A stretch of DNA of 10,951 bases from Wuchereria bancrofti (GCA_005281725.1 SSBO01000016.1:23306-34256); one strand, 5' to 3'. Counted from the first letter of the stretch, positions 1 through 8,507 are shown. Made by a program: numbers and translations. Notes: a model not told the origin generated them from the sequence alone.

Positions 1-259
1 CACGCGCATATAATTTCCTTCTTTCTTTAAATTTTCACAACACTAAATTTTATTGTTAATAATTAGTCGAAAATTAAAAAGCAAATTAAAAATAATCATA
101 AAATTATAAAATCAATTAATTATTAAATAATGAATTCAAAAATTTTAATATAAGTTACATGAACTTTAACATTAAATTATTTAGAAGATTTAAATTTAAA
201 AGGAACAAAAAAAGGTACACACAAATTGTTTTGTAATAAAATTATCCCAAAATTAAAAT
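1..259. other. AT-rich intergenic sequence, left edge
   Basis: This stretch is very AT-rich with no open frame of note and no splice-flanked exon on either strand. On the minus strand it lies downstream of the stop and poly(A) signals of gene 1. Nothing else is seen in it. Confidence 0.6.
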
Positions 260-269
260 TTTATTTATT
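260..269 (-). terminator. Two overlapping AATAAA poly(A) signals of gene 1
   Basis: The minus strand reads AATAAATAAA here (plus TTTATTTATT), 30-40 bases after the TGA of the last exon at 301-303. The distance suits a short 3' UTR and supports that exon as the true end of gene 1. AATAAA occurs often by chance in such AT-rich DNA, so this is supportive rather than decisive. Confidence 0.5.
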
Positions 270-300
270 TTTGTTTTGTTTTTTCATTAATTAATTAAAT

Positions 301-414
301 TCACAAACTTTTAATTTCTTTCGTACTTTCTTTACTATCATTAATAGAATTTACAGTTTCCACTACTGCCATATACTTCGATGGTTCATTCATTATTTTA
401 AGTAGTGCCATTGT
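301..414 (-). CDS. Gene 1, last exon (unrecognised protein, C-terminus)
   Basis: This exon has 37 codons plus TGA on the minus strand. It starts after a good acceptor (TTAAACAG, AG at 416-415) in phase 0 and begins TMALLKIMNEPSKYMAVVET. The rest is hydrophilic, rich in Ser, Lys and Glu, and ends EIKSL. Codon choice and residue mix are protein-like, unlike the surrounding AT-rich sequence. It joins in phase to the exon at 568-648 across a 153-bp intron, and AATAAA signals follow the stop. No domain is recognised and there is no membrane segment or signal peptide. The intracellular location is inferred from composition only. Confidence 0.6.
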   Translation of the reverse strand, partial: TMALLKIMNEPSKYMAVVETVNSINDSKESTKEIKSL

Positions 415-567
415 CTGTTTAATACAAATAATTATAAATGCAAAAGAAAGCTATTTTCAAAAAAATAAACAAATAAAATAGTAATAATGAGATTAAATTT
501 ATGCAAAATTGCTAAGATAAAGTGATAAAATTGATAAAATTCATAAATAAGTATCAATTTTTCATAC

Positions 568-648
568 TTCAATTTGCACAAAAATAGTCGCTTCGCTAAT
601 TTCATCGTATTGAATAATCTCAATTGCAATTGTTTTTTCATCATTTTG
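568..648 (-). CDS. Gene 1, internal exon
   Basis: The exon has 27 codons in phase 0 at both ends. The acceptor is ATTATTGCAG just before 648 and the donor is GAA|GTATGA (GT at 567-566). It encodes an acidic stretch starting QNDEKTIAIEIIQYDEISEA and ending FVQIE. A different minus frame over 432-662 is open longer but encodes a Phe/Leu/Tyr-rich sequence typical of translated AT-rich intron; the splice-flanked frame is preferred. Function is unknown. The clean phase-0 junction into 301-414 is the main support. Confidence 0.6.
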
Positions 649-1349
649 CTGCAATAATGCAAGTAATATATTCTGTTTTCTTTTTATTTTTCCAAAAAAA
701 ATTTTTTAAGCGCTAATTATTAAAAATATAATTATTCAAAACAAAAAATTTTGTCTGTTTTGCTATCAAAATCTTTTGATTAATCATGAAATTATCATTC
801 ACTCACTGATAACTAAAAGATTATAAATAATTGTTAAGTATGAATTCCTATCATAACTCAAACAAGATAAAGTAATAGCAATTGAAACTTTATTAATTAA
901 TGGATGATAGGAATTTGGTAAAGATGTAAGTAATTTAAGAAGTATAAGTAATTAAATTTTGATCGGGCAAAAAAAATTTTCATTTTACTTAAAAGGCAAA
1001 AATGGATGAAATACGTTTTTTCTTTCTTAGGAATAAGTGTAAATTTTTGGTAAAAAGTTCTACATTGAAATTTATAATTTGAAAATTGAATTTTGCATCG
1101 CCAAATAAATACAGCTTTCAAATTTAAAATTTTATGTATTTTTAATATTTTATTTTTTTATTATATTTAATATATCTAATAATTTTAATATTTTTCTGCT
1201 TTTTTTGGAACTATAAAACTTAATTTAGAATACATATTATCTAGTTATGACTATTAATTTAATTTCTGCGTTATATTTTATTAATGAAAAGTAAAAATTT
1301 GTAAAAAAAAAACATTCGAAGTAAAAGTTTTTCAAGTTGTAATTACTAC
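649..1349 (-). other. Putative intron of gene 1 (about 700 bp)
   Basis: This lies between the donor ATC|GTAGTA (GT at 1349-1348) and the acceptor before 648. A minus frame at 897-1121 stays open for 74 codons, but its composition (Phe, Lys, Tyr, Ile) looks like random AT-rich translation and it has no splice or UTR context. A two-tier inverted repeat at 843-915 is the only other structure noted. Confidence 0.4.
843..915. repeat. Nested inverted repeat (12-bp outer arms, 7-bp inner arms)
   Basis: AATTCCTATCAT at 843-854 is the exact reverse complement of ATGATAGGAATT at 904-915. Between them ATAAAGT (867-873) pairs with ACTTTAT (886-892), with near-symmetric spacing of 12 and 11 bases. It could form a two-tier hairpin or be the remnant of a small inverted-repeat element. 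The function is unknown. Confidence 0.5.
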
Positions 1350-1413
1350 GATGTCAAATGTTTCTTCTGATGATATCGTCGAGATAGTATCCTCGATAGC
1401 GAAACATTGATTC
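1350..1413 (-). CDS. Gene 1, internal exon (Ser/Thr/Glu-rich)
   Basis: The acceptor TTTATTAG (AG at 1415-1414) precedes one overhang base and 21 codons, beginning NQCFAIEDTISTISSEETFD. The donor ATC|GTAGTA ends it in phase 0, which suits the exon at 648. The one-base overhang completes the ATG split after AT at 2780, so both junctions are in phase. Without this donor the frame reads six more codons (VVITT, TGA at 1334-1332) and would make an alternative last exon. A short plus ORF (1351-1410) overlaps it but has no supporting signals. Function is unknown. Confidence 0.5.
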
Positions 1414-2779
1414 CTAATAAATAAATATTAAATCAATATTTATAACTAATTAATAATCATAAAGTAAATGGTTTAATCTCACATTTGCACATTTAGATTT
1501 CATAACTTTATACAAAACAAAAAATTAATCTATGCACCATTCTTTACGATTATATATCAGTTTTTTGAGATAATTAATTAATATCTTATTAAATAAAATT
1601 CTTCCTAACAAAGCTATTTTATCATTACTATCATTAAGAATACAATGATATTATTAAAACTATTTTATAAAATTACAAAACTCACATTAATTCTATTTTC
1701 TTTTTCCTTTTTTGAGGAAAAGATTATATATAATAAAGTAATAATTGTAAGAAAATATTAAAATGTGATTTTTTTCTTCTCAACAAATTCTTTTTATTAC
1801 ATTAAATACATTAATCATAAGAAAAAAAAAATTTTTTTAAGAAATATTTACAATAATTTAAAATAAAAAGGAAAAAAGAGAAAAGAATTGGATATTTGAC
1901 ATTTATTATTGCTATTGGTTAATCAAAAATGTTTTGTTTCATTTTTCTACAAAAAAAAAAAAAAAAAAAAAAGAAAAAATATCGCCACATGACTTTTTCA
2001 GTAACATTTATTTATCTTAAAAAAAGAGACATTGCAAGGGAATGATTATCACTGATAACTGATAAGTATATCAATGTTTACTAGTTTTATCATTTTCTTA
2101 AAATTAAATTTTTTTGAATTTTTTCAAAGTAAATCTAAAAGCAAAAATCATTTGATTACAAGATAACACAATGTGATGAATTTTTGAATTAGAGTATTGT
2201 TTAAAAAATGTGTGGAGCGCTTCTTTTTGAAAAAAAAATTGTAAAAAGAGTATTTTTTTTATAACGGCAGTTAACGAAAGTTAATGAAGGTAAGAAAATC
2301 TTTTGCTAATCCTAATTTTAACAAATAATGTTGTATTTTAAAATAATGAAATGATATTTAATAAAACAAATTCAATGATTAAATAATAAATAAGGTAATC
2401 AAATTAATTAAGCATCCATTTTAATCGAATTTTATTTTTGCATAATTTATTTTCTTACTTAAGAAACTATCCTAATTTAACTACAATTGTTTCATTGTAA
2501 AGTTGTCATTCAAAACATTATGCATATGGAATTTTTTCAATTACAATTACAATTTCATTTACTTTTTTGATTATATGCATTGCATAAAAGTAAATTGAAG
2601 TTAATGATGATAATTTTACCATTTTATTTTGGTAAGCATAATTTTAAACTTACTTAATAGTCTTACTTAATGCTTATATTTATGCTAGTATCAAGCCAAT
2701 ATTGTTAGCTACGCTAAATTATTTTACTTTGTGCACTGAAACATAAAGTATATTTTAAATATGCGATAAAGCAAAATAC
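1414..2779 (-). other. Putative long intron of gene 1
   Basis: About 1.37 kb of AT-rich sequence with no convincing exon on either strand. It holds a 22-A run at 1951-1972 and several T/A runs. A plus reading frame at about 2208-2290 ends at a donor-like GAAG|GTAAG but is broken by a stop. No regulatory element is recognised. Confidence 0.35.
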
Positions 2780-2892
2780 ATTTTAAAAAGTTCTTCTATT
2801 GATGACGGTGATTTGTTCGGTGATTTGGTCGTCGTGGATGATGGTGATAGTGGATTTTCTTCATCAGTGAATGGAGATGGTAGTCTACCTTC
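2780..2892 (-). CDS. Gene 1, Ser/Thr/Pro-rich exon
   Basis: The acceptor AATTTATAG (AG at 2894-2893) opens an exon of 37 codons plus two bases. It starts EGRLPSPFTDEENPLSPSST and continues with SP and KSP repeats before SSIEELFK. The proline/serine composition suggests a disordered region, possibly phosphorylated at SP sites (inference). The donor AT|GTATTT (GT at 2779-2778) joins in phase to 1413. If unused, the frame runs nine codons to a TAA at 2757-2755, an alternative C-terminus. The antisense plus ORF at 2813-3001 is a shadow of this exon. A truncated duplicate lies at 4470-4512 beside the N. Confidence 0.6.
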
Positions 2893-3013
2893 CTATAAAT
2901 TATTGGAACACATTCGAATGATAATAATCTTTTTTGAAAAAGAAAAATTTGGATTTAGAAAATTTGAAATTTTGTTTTTATCGAAAAGAAAAAACTGTTA
3001 AAGTTTAACTTAC

Positions 3014-3119
3014 ATTTTGTACAATAGTTTCTTCGATAAGATTATCTAAATCAATTTCATCAATAACCGACGGTTCTATACCACATTTGCTACCAACTGC
3101 ATGTAATACTTCTTGTACC
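3014..3119 (-). CDS. Gene 1, first visible exon (acidic helical region)
   Basis: One overhang base plus 35 codons beginning VQEVLHAVGSKCGIEPSVID, followed by an acidic Leu/Ile-containing stretch likely to be helical, ending TIVQN. The donor AAT|GTAAGT (GT at 3013-3012) is a near-perfect consensus and joins in phase 0 to 2892. The 5' limit is less certain: the acceptor TTTGAG sits at the edge of a 26-bp tandem duplication, and no in-frame ATG was found upstream, so earlier exons are missing. Together the gene 1 exons encode 158 residues with no recognised family. An identical copy lies at 4634-4739. Confidence 0.6.
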
Positions 3120-3170
3120 CTCAAACTTTAAATTATTTGATTATCCTCAAAATTTAAATTATTTGACCAA
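3119..3170. repeat. 26-bp tandem duplication at a splice acceptor
   Basis: Units 3119-3144 and 3145-3170 share CCTCAAAnTTTAAATTATTTGA with one mismatch in the first 22 bases and differ at the end. On the minus strand each unit ends in TTTGAG followed by G, so the putative acceptor of the 3014-3119 exon is present twice. The upstream copy would lead into an in-frame stop, so only the downstream one gives the protein described. Confidence 0.6.
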
Positions 3171-3391
3171 TTGGAATTATTCATTATCATAAAATTTACA
3201 TATATGAGTAATATTATAAACAAATAACTTCTGGCTAGAAATATAATTGTGTGTAGAAATTATAATTGCATTTGTGCCATAAATAGTTTGCTTCTGATTA
3301 TCGAAAAAATAAAATGATAGAATATAAAATGAATAAATTAGATAATAATGATATTTTTATTAAATGTTTTTCATTGCTATAAAATATAAAA

Positions 3392-3397
3392 TTTATT
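3392..3397 (-). terminator. AATAAA poly(A) signal of gene 2
   Basis: AATAAA on the minus strand lies about 70 bases downstream of the TGA at 3468-3466, a suitable place to end a short 3' UTR. It lies about 270 bp before the first visible exon of gene 1 on the same strand. Confidence 0.4.
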
Positions 3398-3465
3398 TCC
3401 TTTTTTTCGCCTTTTTTTTTAAATTACCTTTTTTTTTCTATTATAATAGGAAAAAAATTAAAGGA

Positions 3466-3572
3466 TCATTTATAAAACGAACGTTTTACTACCGAACCAA
3501 ATTTTTGTTGCCGCAACATTTTTAATCCTTTGGCCAAAATATTGTAATTTTTGGCATATTTTGCACCAACAT
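3466..3572 (-). CDS. Gene 2, terminal exon (unrecognised basic protein)
   Basis: A strong acceptor TTCATTCAG (AG at 3574-3573) precedes two overhang bases and 34 codons plus TGA. The frame begins VGAKYAKNYNILAKGLKMLR and ends SVVKRSFYK. It is strongly basic and predicted helical, with no membrane segment. Reading from the ATG at 3572 gives a 16-codon peptide in another frame, which is less protein-like. AATAAA follows the stop. I found no upstream exon within 3573-4468 or 6089-7109. Gene 1 lies about 350 bp downstream on the same strand, which could indicate a nematode-type operon. The exact copy at 5086-5192 is part of the duplication. Confidence 0.5.
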
Positions 3573-3795
3573 CTGAATGAATCGAACGAACATATTAGTT
3601 TTACTAAAATTTCATTATAGCTAAATTTTATTATGGCTTAAAAATAAAACTAGTAGCCAAAAAAAGGAGAAAAACACAAACATTAATCAAAATTTTTAGT
3701 TTTTATCCAAACCTTATCCACTTTTTCTGTTTAAAAAGAATCATTAATTTTTATGCTATGCCGAAATAATTTTGTAATAAATCCATAAAATATCC

Positions 3796-3930
3796 ATTAG
3801 ACAAATATAAAACTATTTCAAATTTATATGTCAAATGAGAAATCATTTATTCAACATTTATCTTTCAATTGTAGCTAAGCTTCTATGCATTGTTCAGAAT
3901 GTTACAATTTGTTAACAGCGAATACATATC
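3796..3930. repeat. Dispersed repeat, copy A
   Basis: This resembles 6617-6725: shared blocks include TTAGACAAATAT, GAAATCATTTAT, TTTCAATTGTA and TTACAATTTGTTAACA in the same order, with scattered substitutions and small gaps. A further shared TCTAATTACAAT block (about 4072 and 6734) suggests a deletion in the second copy. The family is unknown. The exact copy at 5416-5550 belongs to the assembly duplication. Confidence 0.6.
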
Positions 3931-4135
3931 TGCCATTGTTTAATATATAGTCAATTGCTTACAATTTTATTGCTAATATCTTTCAATCTGACAGCTAAAC
4001 ATATTATAATTCGATTGTACAAAGATTAATACAAGCTATTTGCTCAATTAATTTCTTTGTTATAAACAAATTCTAATTACAATATTGAAATATAGTAGGG
4101 GTCTTCTACTAATCTGATTAGTCATTTTATACAGG

Positions 4136-4195
4136 GCAAAGATCATCCAAGAGTGATAATGTAAAGCAAAGATCATTCAAAAGTGATAGCTCTCT
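4136..4195. repeat. 30-bp tandem pair
   Basis: GCAAAGATCATCCAAGAGTG (4136-) and GCAAAGATCATTCAAAAGTG (4166-) are two adjacent 30-bp units with two mismatches in the first 24 or so bases. They recur at 5756-5815 through the larger duplication. No coding sense is apparent. Confidence 0.6.
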
Positions 4196-4468
4196 TTACT
4201 AACTCTAATTATGTACCTTGTTATAAGCCATTGTTTACTATTTGTGAAGTTAAAATCATTGCCTTCACTCAGTTTTCTTTTTTTTTTTTTTTGAATATTG
4301 TAAGCTTTGATTTAATTTGTCTAAGCATGAATAAATTTACTTCATTTTCAAAACAATAGTGAAATAAGTAGAGAACAACAATTACAAAACAAAAATAGAA
4401 TTAGTGAATATTTAGTGAAAAGTGATGACTATTTCTTATAATTAAATATTCATTTTGTTCGAATATTT

Positions 4469-4469
4469 N
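4469..4469. other. Single N at contig join
   Basis: The only ambiguous base in the window sits exactly between the two 1619-bp copies. A one-base N spacer marks an assembly join rather than a biological junction. Confidence 0.95.
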
Positions 4470-4633
4470 GTGGATTTTCTTCATCAGTGAATGGAGATGG
4501 TAGTCTACCTTCCTATAAATTATTGGAACACATTCGAATGATAATAATCTTTTTTGAAAAAGAAAAATTTGGATTTAGAAAATTTGAAATTTTGTTTTTA
4601 TCGAAAAGAAAAAACTGTTAAAGTTTAACTTAC

Positions 4634-4739
4634 ATTTTGTACAATAGTTTCTTCGATAAGATTATCTAAATCAATTTCATCAATAACCGACGGTTCTATA
4701 CCACATTTGCTACCAACTGCATGTAATACTTCTTGTACC
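4634..4739 (-). pseudogene. Duplicate of gene 1 exon 3014-3119 (artefact copy)
   Basis: An identical copy at offset 1620, with the same donor and acceptor. Its next exon in the minus direction is truncated by the N, so it cannot make the full protein. It is best treated as a by-product of the unmerged overlap. Confidence 0.8.
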
Positions 4740-5085
4740 CTCAAACTTTAAATTATTTGATTATCCTCAAAATTTAAATTATTTGACCAATTGGAATTAT
4801 TCATTATCATAAAATTTACATATATGAGTAATATTATAAACAAATAACTTCTGGCTAGAAATATAATTGTGTGTAGAAATTATAATTGCATTTGTGCCAT
4901 AAATAGTTTGCTTCTGATTATCGAAAAAATAAAATGATAGAATATAAAATGAATAAATTAGATAATAATGATATTTTTATTAAATGTTTTTCATTGCTAT
5001 AAAATATAAAATTTATTTCCTTTTTTTCGCCTTTTTTTTTAAATTACCTTTTTTTTTCTATTATAATAGGAAAAAAATTAAAGGA

Positions 5086-5192
5086 TCATTTATAAAACGA
5101 ACGTTTTACTACCGAACCAAATTTTTGTTGCCGCAACATTTTTAATCCTTTGGCCAAAATATTGTAATTTTTGGCATATTTTGCACCAACAT
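5086..5192 (-). pseudogene. Duplicate of gene 2 terminal exon 3466-3572 (artefact copy)
   Basis: An identical copy at offset 1620, including the acceptor, TGA and downstream AATAAA. If the duplication is an assembly artefact, this and 3466-3572 are a single exon in the genome. Confidence 0.8.
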
Positions 5193-6088
5193 CTGAATGA
5201 ATCGAACGAACATATTAGTTTTACTAAAATTTCATTATAGCTAAATTTTATTATGGCTTAAAAATAAAACTAGTAGCCAAAAAAAGGAGAAAAACACAAA
5301 CATTAATCAAAATTTTTAGTTTTTATCCAAACCTTATCCACTTTTTCTGTTTAAAAAGAATCATTAATTTTTATGCTATGCCGAAATAATTTTGTAATAA
5401 ATCCATAAAATATCCATTAGACAAATATAAAACTATTTCAAATTTATATGTCAAATGAGAAATCATTTATTCAACATTTATCTTTCAATTGTAGCTAAGC
5501 TTCTATGCATTGTTCAGAATGTTACAATTTGTTAACAGCGAATACATATCTGCCATTGTTTAATATATAGTCAATTGCTTACAATTTTATTGCTAATATC
5601 TTTCAATCTGACAGCTAAACATATTATAATTCGATTGTACAAAGATTAATACAAGCTATTTGCTCAATTAATTTCTTTGTTATAAACAAATTCTAATTAC
5701 AATATTGAAATATAGTAGGGGTCTTCTACTAATCTGATTAGTCATTTTATACAGGGCAAAGATCATCCAAGAGTGATAATGTAAAGCAAAGATCATTCAA
5801 AAGTGATAGCTCTCTTTACTAACTCTAATTATGTACCTTGTTATAAGCCATTGTTTACTATTTGTGAAGTTAAAATCATTGCCTTCACTCAGTTTTCTTT
5901 TTTTTTTTTTTTGAATATTGTAAGCTTTGATTTAATTTGTCTAAGCATGAATAAATTTACTTCATTTTCAAAACAATAGTGAAATAAGTAGAGAACAACA
6001 ATTACAAAACAAAAATAGAATTAGTGAATATTTAGTGAAAAGTGATGACTATTTCTTATAATTAAATATTCATTTTGTTCGAATATTT

Positions 6089-7109
6089 CCTATTACTGTA
6101 GCAACATGATACTGTACGATATAGACAATAGAGCTATTGTCAACGTTAATGAATTATGACAAACAATAAGCACATATTACTAAATCGTTCTCAGACTGTT
6201 AATCAGACAGAAAATTAACTGTTAATTTTATAATTAAAATAGCTAAATAGAATAATGCTTCTTTTACATCTTATCAATTGTCTTTACTATTAATTGCAAT
6301 GATATGGTACAACCAACCAAACAAACTGCTTTATTACTTTTTATTTAAAAAATTCAAATTTATTTAAATCTCCTTTGTTGACATCTTGTCATGTTGAAGG
6401 AAATTATACGACATTCTGAAGTTACAAGTTATGCAGAGCAGTACTCATGATTTATTTACCAACAGAAAGACAGCCTAAAAACAAAGTCAACAACCGTTAA
6501 AATTCCAGTTTAATCTTCAGACTAGACTTGTAGTGTCGAGAAAACCAAATTATAATATGTGGAAATAAAATTATATTAAATTCATAGAACTATAAATTGC
6601 CTTATTTGAACATTCTTTAGACAAATATTTTAATCTCACATGGGAAATCATTTATCCAATATTCATTTTTCAATTGTAACTGAGCTTATTTGCATTATTA
6701 CAATTTGTTAACAAAGAATATATGTTGGAATTTGTCTCTAATTACAATTGTCTTGAAAACAGTAGCAGTGACTTCGAGACATCAAGAATAACTGATGAAT
6801 CTATCTAGCGCAGAAGATTCAGTGACTACAGTGAAAATCGGAGAGCAAAAGCCATGTCTGAAAACTCTTATTCAGCTGAAATGACCTATTCCATTCTCAT
6901 AAATAAAACCATCGTTCTAAATTGATGATCTGAGTACTTTCAATCTCTAACCTAATGCCAGTCGTTGAGTTCAAATTTAACACATCACTTAACAATTAAT
7001 TAAAATCGAACTGGACGTAGCTCGAAATTGTTTAAGAGACCATCAAACTTATGCAGCGGATGAAATGTAGTAAAGACCTAACATAAATAAAGGTCTAATA
7101 TTTTACTAT
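6089..7109. other. Non-coding stretch before the LINE relic
   Basis: No splice-flanked exon and no protein-like frame is seen. It holds a small perfect hairpin at 6124-6141 (GACAATAG-AG-CTATTGTC) and the diverged repeat at 6617-6725. The region just 5' of 7110 would be expected to hold the LINE's endonuclease, but I could not recognise it, so the element is 5'-truncated or too decayed. Confidence 0.4.
6617..6725. repeat. Dispersed repeat, copy B (diverged)
   Basis: A diverged counterpart of 3796-3930, same orientation, sharing several 11-16-base blocks in order. Unlike the 1619-bp duplication it has many substitutions, so it is a genuine older repeat. It may be part of a transposon related to, or disrupted by, the LINE downstream. 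Confidence 0.6.
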
Positions 7110-8110
7110 GAAATTCAAGATCTTATTACAACTTATTGGGAACAATACAAGCTTCCATCAGATTTTCGTTGTGAAATTAATATAAGAAGAAAAGAGAAAA
7201 TTCCGACTGATCAAACTATCAAAGTATTATTTTTCTGTCTATTTTCTATGAAATTCCTTTAAGAATGCTTCAAATATATTAATACCCAGTACCGTAAAAG
7301 CATTTCCACCTGAAAGTTAAAATGATTTCAGAGCCATATACAAGCTACCACAAACATAGCATTCTTAGATAAACTCTTAAAAATATGAGAAAAAACATTA
7401 TGTTACATTTGTTTGACCTCATATTTTCACAAAGTTTCTCAAAATGATCATCCTGTTTGCATCAGAAGCAGCTTGGTCAACTGAAATATAGAGGTGCACA
7501 CTTTGAGTCCTTCTTAATAATCAGTATTTATGTCACCAATTCTGTTCACAGTTTTCTTTAGTACGATGTTTGAGAGGGTAAGGAGAAGTGATGAAGAAAA
7601 TGGGAATTGCATAGATAGAGACCTATTTAATTTTAGGCCATTGAAAGTTTACAACAAAACTCTGAAGCATTTTAGGCAAGAATTGTTTTTTTTTTTTTGC
7701 TTTGACACCATTTTTGCACCGTATAACATCTGTTTTGCATAAGCTTCAGAGGTTTTTAGAGTGAAAGTTAGTTTGAAGAAGACTGAAGTTCTATACTACT
7801 CTCTATCATAAGCAGATTATCATTCTGCACATAGGCTCAATCTAAGTATTATGTCATTGGACATCAAACTTGACAACAAGATAGACATCAACAAATTAGC
7901 AAAGGCATAAAAAGGATTCGGTAGTTTTTATAAAAAAAAATATGAACAACAAACACCTGAAGAAATATACTAAGAGTAACGTCTAAATGGCCATTATGCT
8001 TTTTATTCTTCTTTGTAGATCTGAATCATGGGTCACCTAATTGTCACCACTCAAGTATCCTCCATATTATCCCAAGCATCCACTGGACTGATCACCTAGT
8101 CAATGCTCTT
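7110..8110 (+). mobile_element. Decayed non-LTR retrotransposon (LINE) reverse transcriptase
   Basis: Fragments in changing plus frames match, in order, the reverse transcriptase of helminth/arthropod LINEs: WEQYKLPSDFR (7110-7259), PES-stop-NDFRA where PESQxxFRA is usual (stop at 7318-7320), HIFTKFLKMIILF (about 7420), SPILFTVFFSTMFERV (7533-7580), DLFNFRPLK (about 7620-7650), VSLKKTEVLYY (7767-7800), a KID-INKLAKA segment (about 7870-7910) and RSESWVT (about 8018-8038). The order and spacing match finger, palm and thumb. The element looks RTE-like, but the clade is not certain. The FADD box is unrecognisable beside a T-run at about 7687. The endonuclease and 3' end are not identified; weak similarity may continue to about 8300. 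It cannot encode an active enzyme. Confidence 0.8.
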
Positions 8111-8502
8111 AAACAAGTATTGAGGATATATTACTAAGGAAACAGGTACATTTGAAAAATTATCACAGTCTCTCTAATATTGTGCTCTATGGCAGTCGAC
8201 CACCAAATTGCTGCAACCGAATGTCACAGAGAAGAACTGCAAAGGCTCTCTAAAGTAATCTTTTAGACTAGGACACAGATCTTTAATCGAAAAAACGTAG
8301 CCAAGGACCATTTATACCCTACTATCATCTTTGAGAACTCACATAGATGCTGTCATTTTGAGGAGAAATATCTTTTTTTTTTTTTGCAATAGTATTTAAA
8401 AATCTCGCAGTGCTCTTTTCAGTCACTCACGTTTATGCAGCAAACATACAATAGATCATTTCATAAACTTTCGTTCACAAAATCAAACGATGTTATTATC
8501 AT
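8111..8502. other. LINE tail and putative K2P 3' flank
   Basis: The left part probably still belongs to the LINE relic, but no motif can be named. A T-run occurs at about 8371. On the minus strand this should hold the K2P 3' UTR or further C-terminal exons; none is recognisable. Confidence 0.35.
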
Positions 8503-8507
8503 TTTAT

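Larger units (their letters stand above)
2850..4468. repeat. 1619-bp direct duplication, copy 1 (probable assembly overlap)
   Basis: This matches 4470-6088 at a constant offset of 1620. Reading the two blocks line by line I saw no difference, including in homopolymers. The copies are separated by one ambiguous base. Copy 1 continues on its left into unique sequence and copy 2 continues on its right, the pattern produced when two overlapping contig ends are scaffolded without merging. It contains part of gene 1, the gene 2 terminal exon and non-coding sequence. Confidence 0.95.
3573..4468. other. Non-coding stretch upstream of gene 2's terminal exon
   Basis: No exon with both splice context and protein-like composition is seen on either strand. 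It contains a dispersed repeat (about 3796-3930), a 30-bp tandem pair (4136-4195) and a T-run at about 4279. The same content recurs at 5193-6088. Confidence 0.4.
4470..6088. repeat. 1619-bp direct duplication, copy 2 (probable assembly overlap)
   Basis: Same sequence as 2850-4468. The gene 1 exon matching 2780-2892 is cut here by the N so that only 43 bases remain (4470-4512), with no 3' remainder, as expected for a contig end. Exon copies at 4634-4739 and 5086-5192 should not be counted as extra genes. Confidence 0.95.

Noticed and set aside
432..662. 76-codon minus ORF
   Set aside because: A shadow of the splice-flanked exon 568-648 in another frame; its composition (Phe, Leu, Tyr, Ile runs) is that of translated AT-rich intron.
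897..1121. 74-codon minus ORF
   Set aside because: AT-driven composition, no splice or UTR context, inside the proposed gene 1 intron.
1351..1410. Short plus ORF starting MSNVSSDD
   Set aside because: Antisense to the gene 1 exon at 1350-1413, which has a better acceptor and phase agreement; no downstream plus exon is seen.
1951..1972. Poly(A) tail of a retroposed copy
   Set aside because: A 22-A run is present, but no LINE/SINE body, gene-like sequence or target-site duplication could be linked to it.
2208..2290. Possible plus first exon (MCGALLFEKK) ending at GAAG|GTAAG
   Set aside because: An in-frame TAA interrupts it before the donor, the region is full of homopolymers and no following plus exon was found.
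2813..3001. 62-codon plus ORF with Asp/Gly-rich start
   Set aside because: Antisense to the Ser/Pro-rich gene 1 exon (2780-2892); the rest runs into low-complexity Phe/Lys codons. The minus exon has splice sites and in-phase neighbours.
4136..4195. CRISPR-like repeat array
   Set aside because: Only two adjacent 30-bp units without spacers, in eukaryotic DNA.
2850..6088. Real segmental duplication or LTR-like direct repeats
   Set aside because: No internal element lies between the copies, no divergence is seen and a single N separates them; an assembly overlap is the simpler explanation.
7530..7742. 70-codon plus ORF as an independent gene
   Set aside because: Its first half is a reverse transcriptase motif (SPILFTVFFS) of the LINE relic and its second half is decayed; it is not a free-standing gene.
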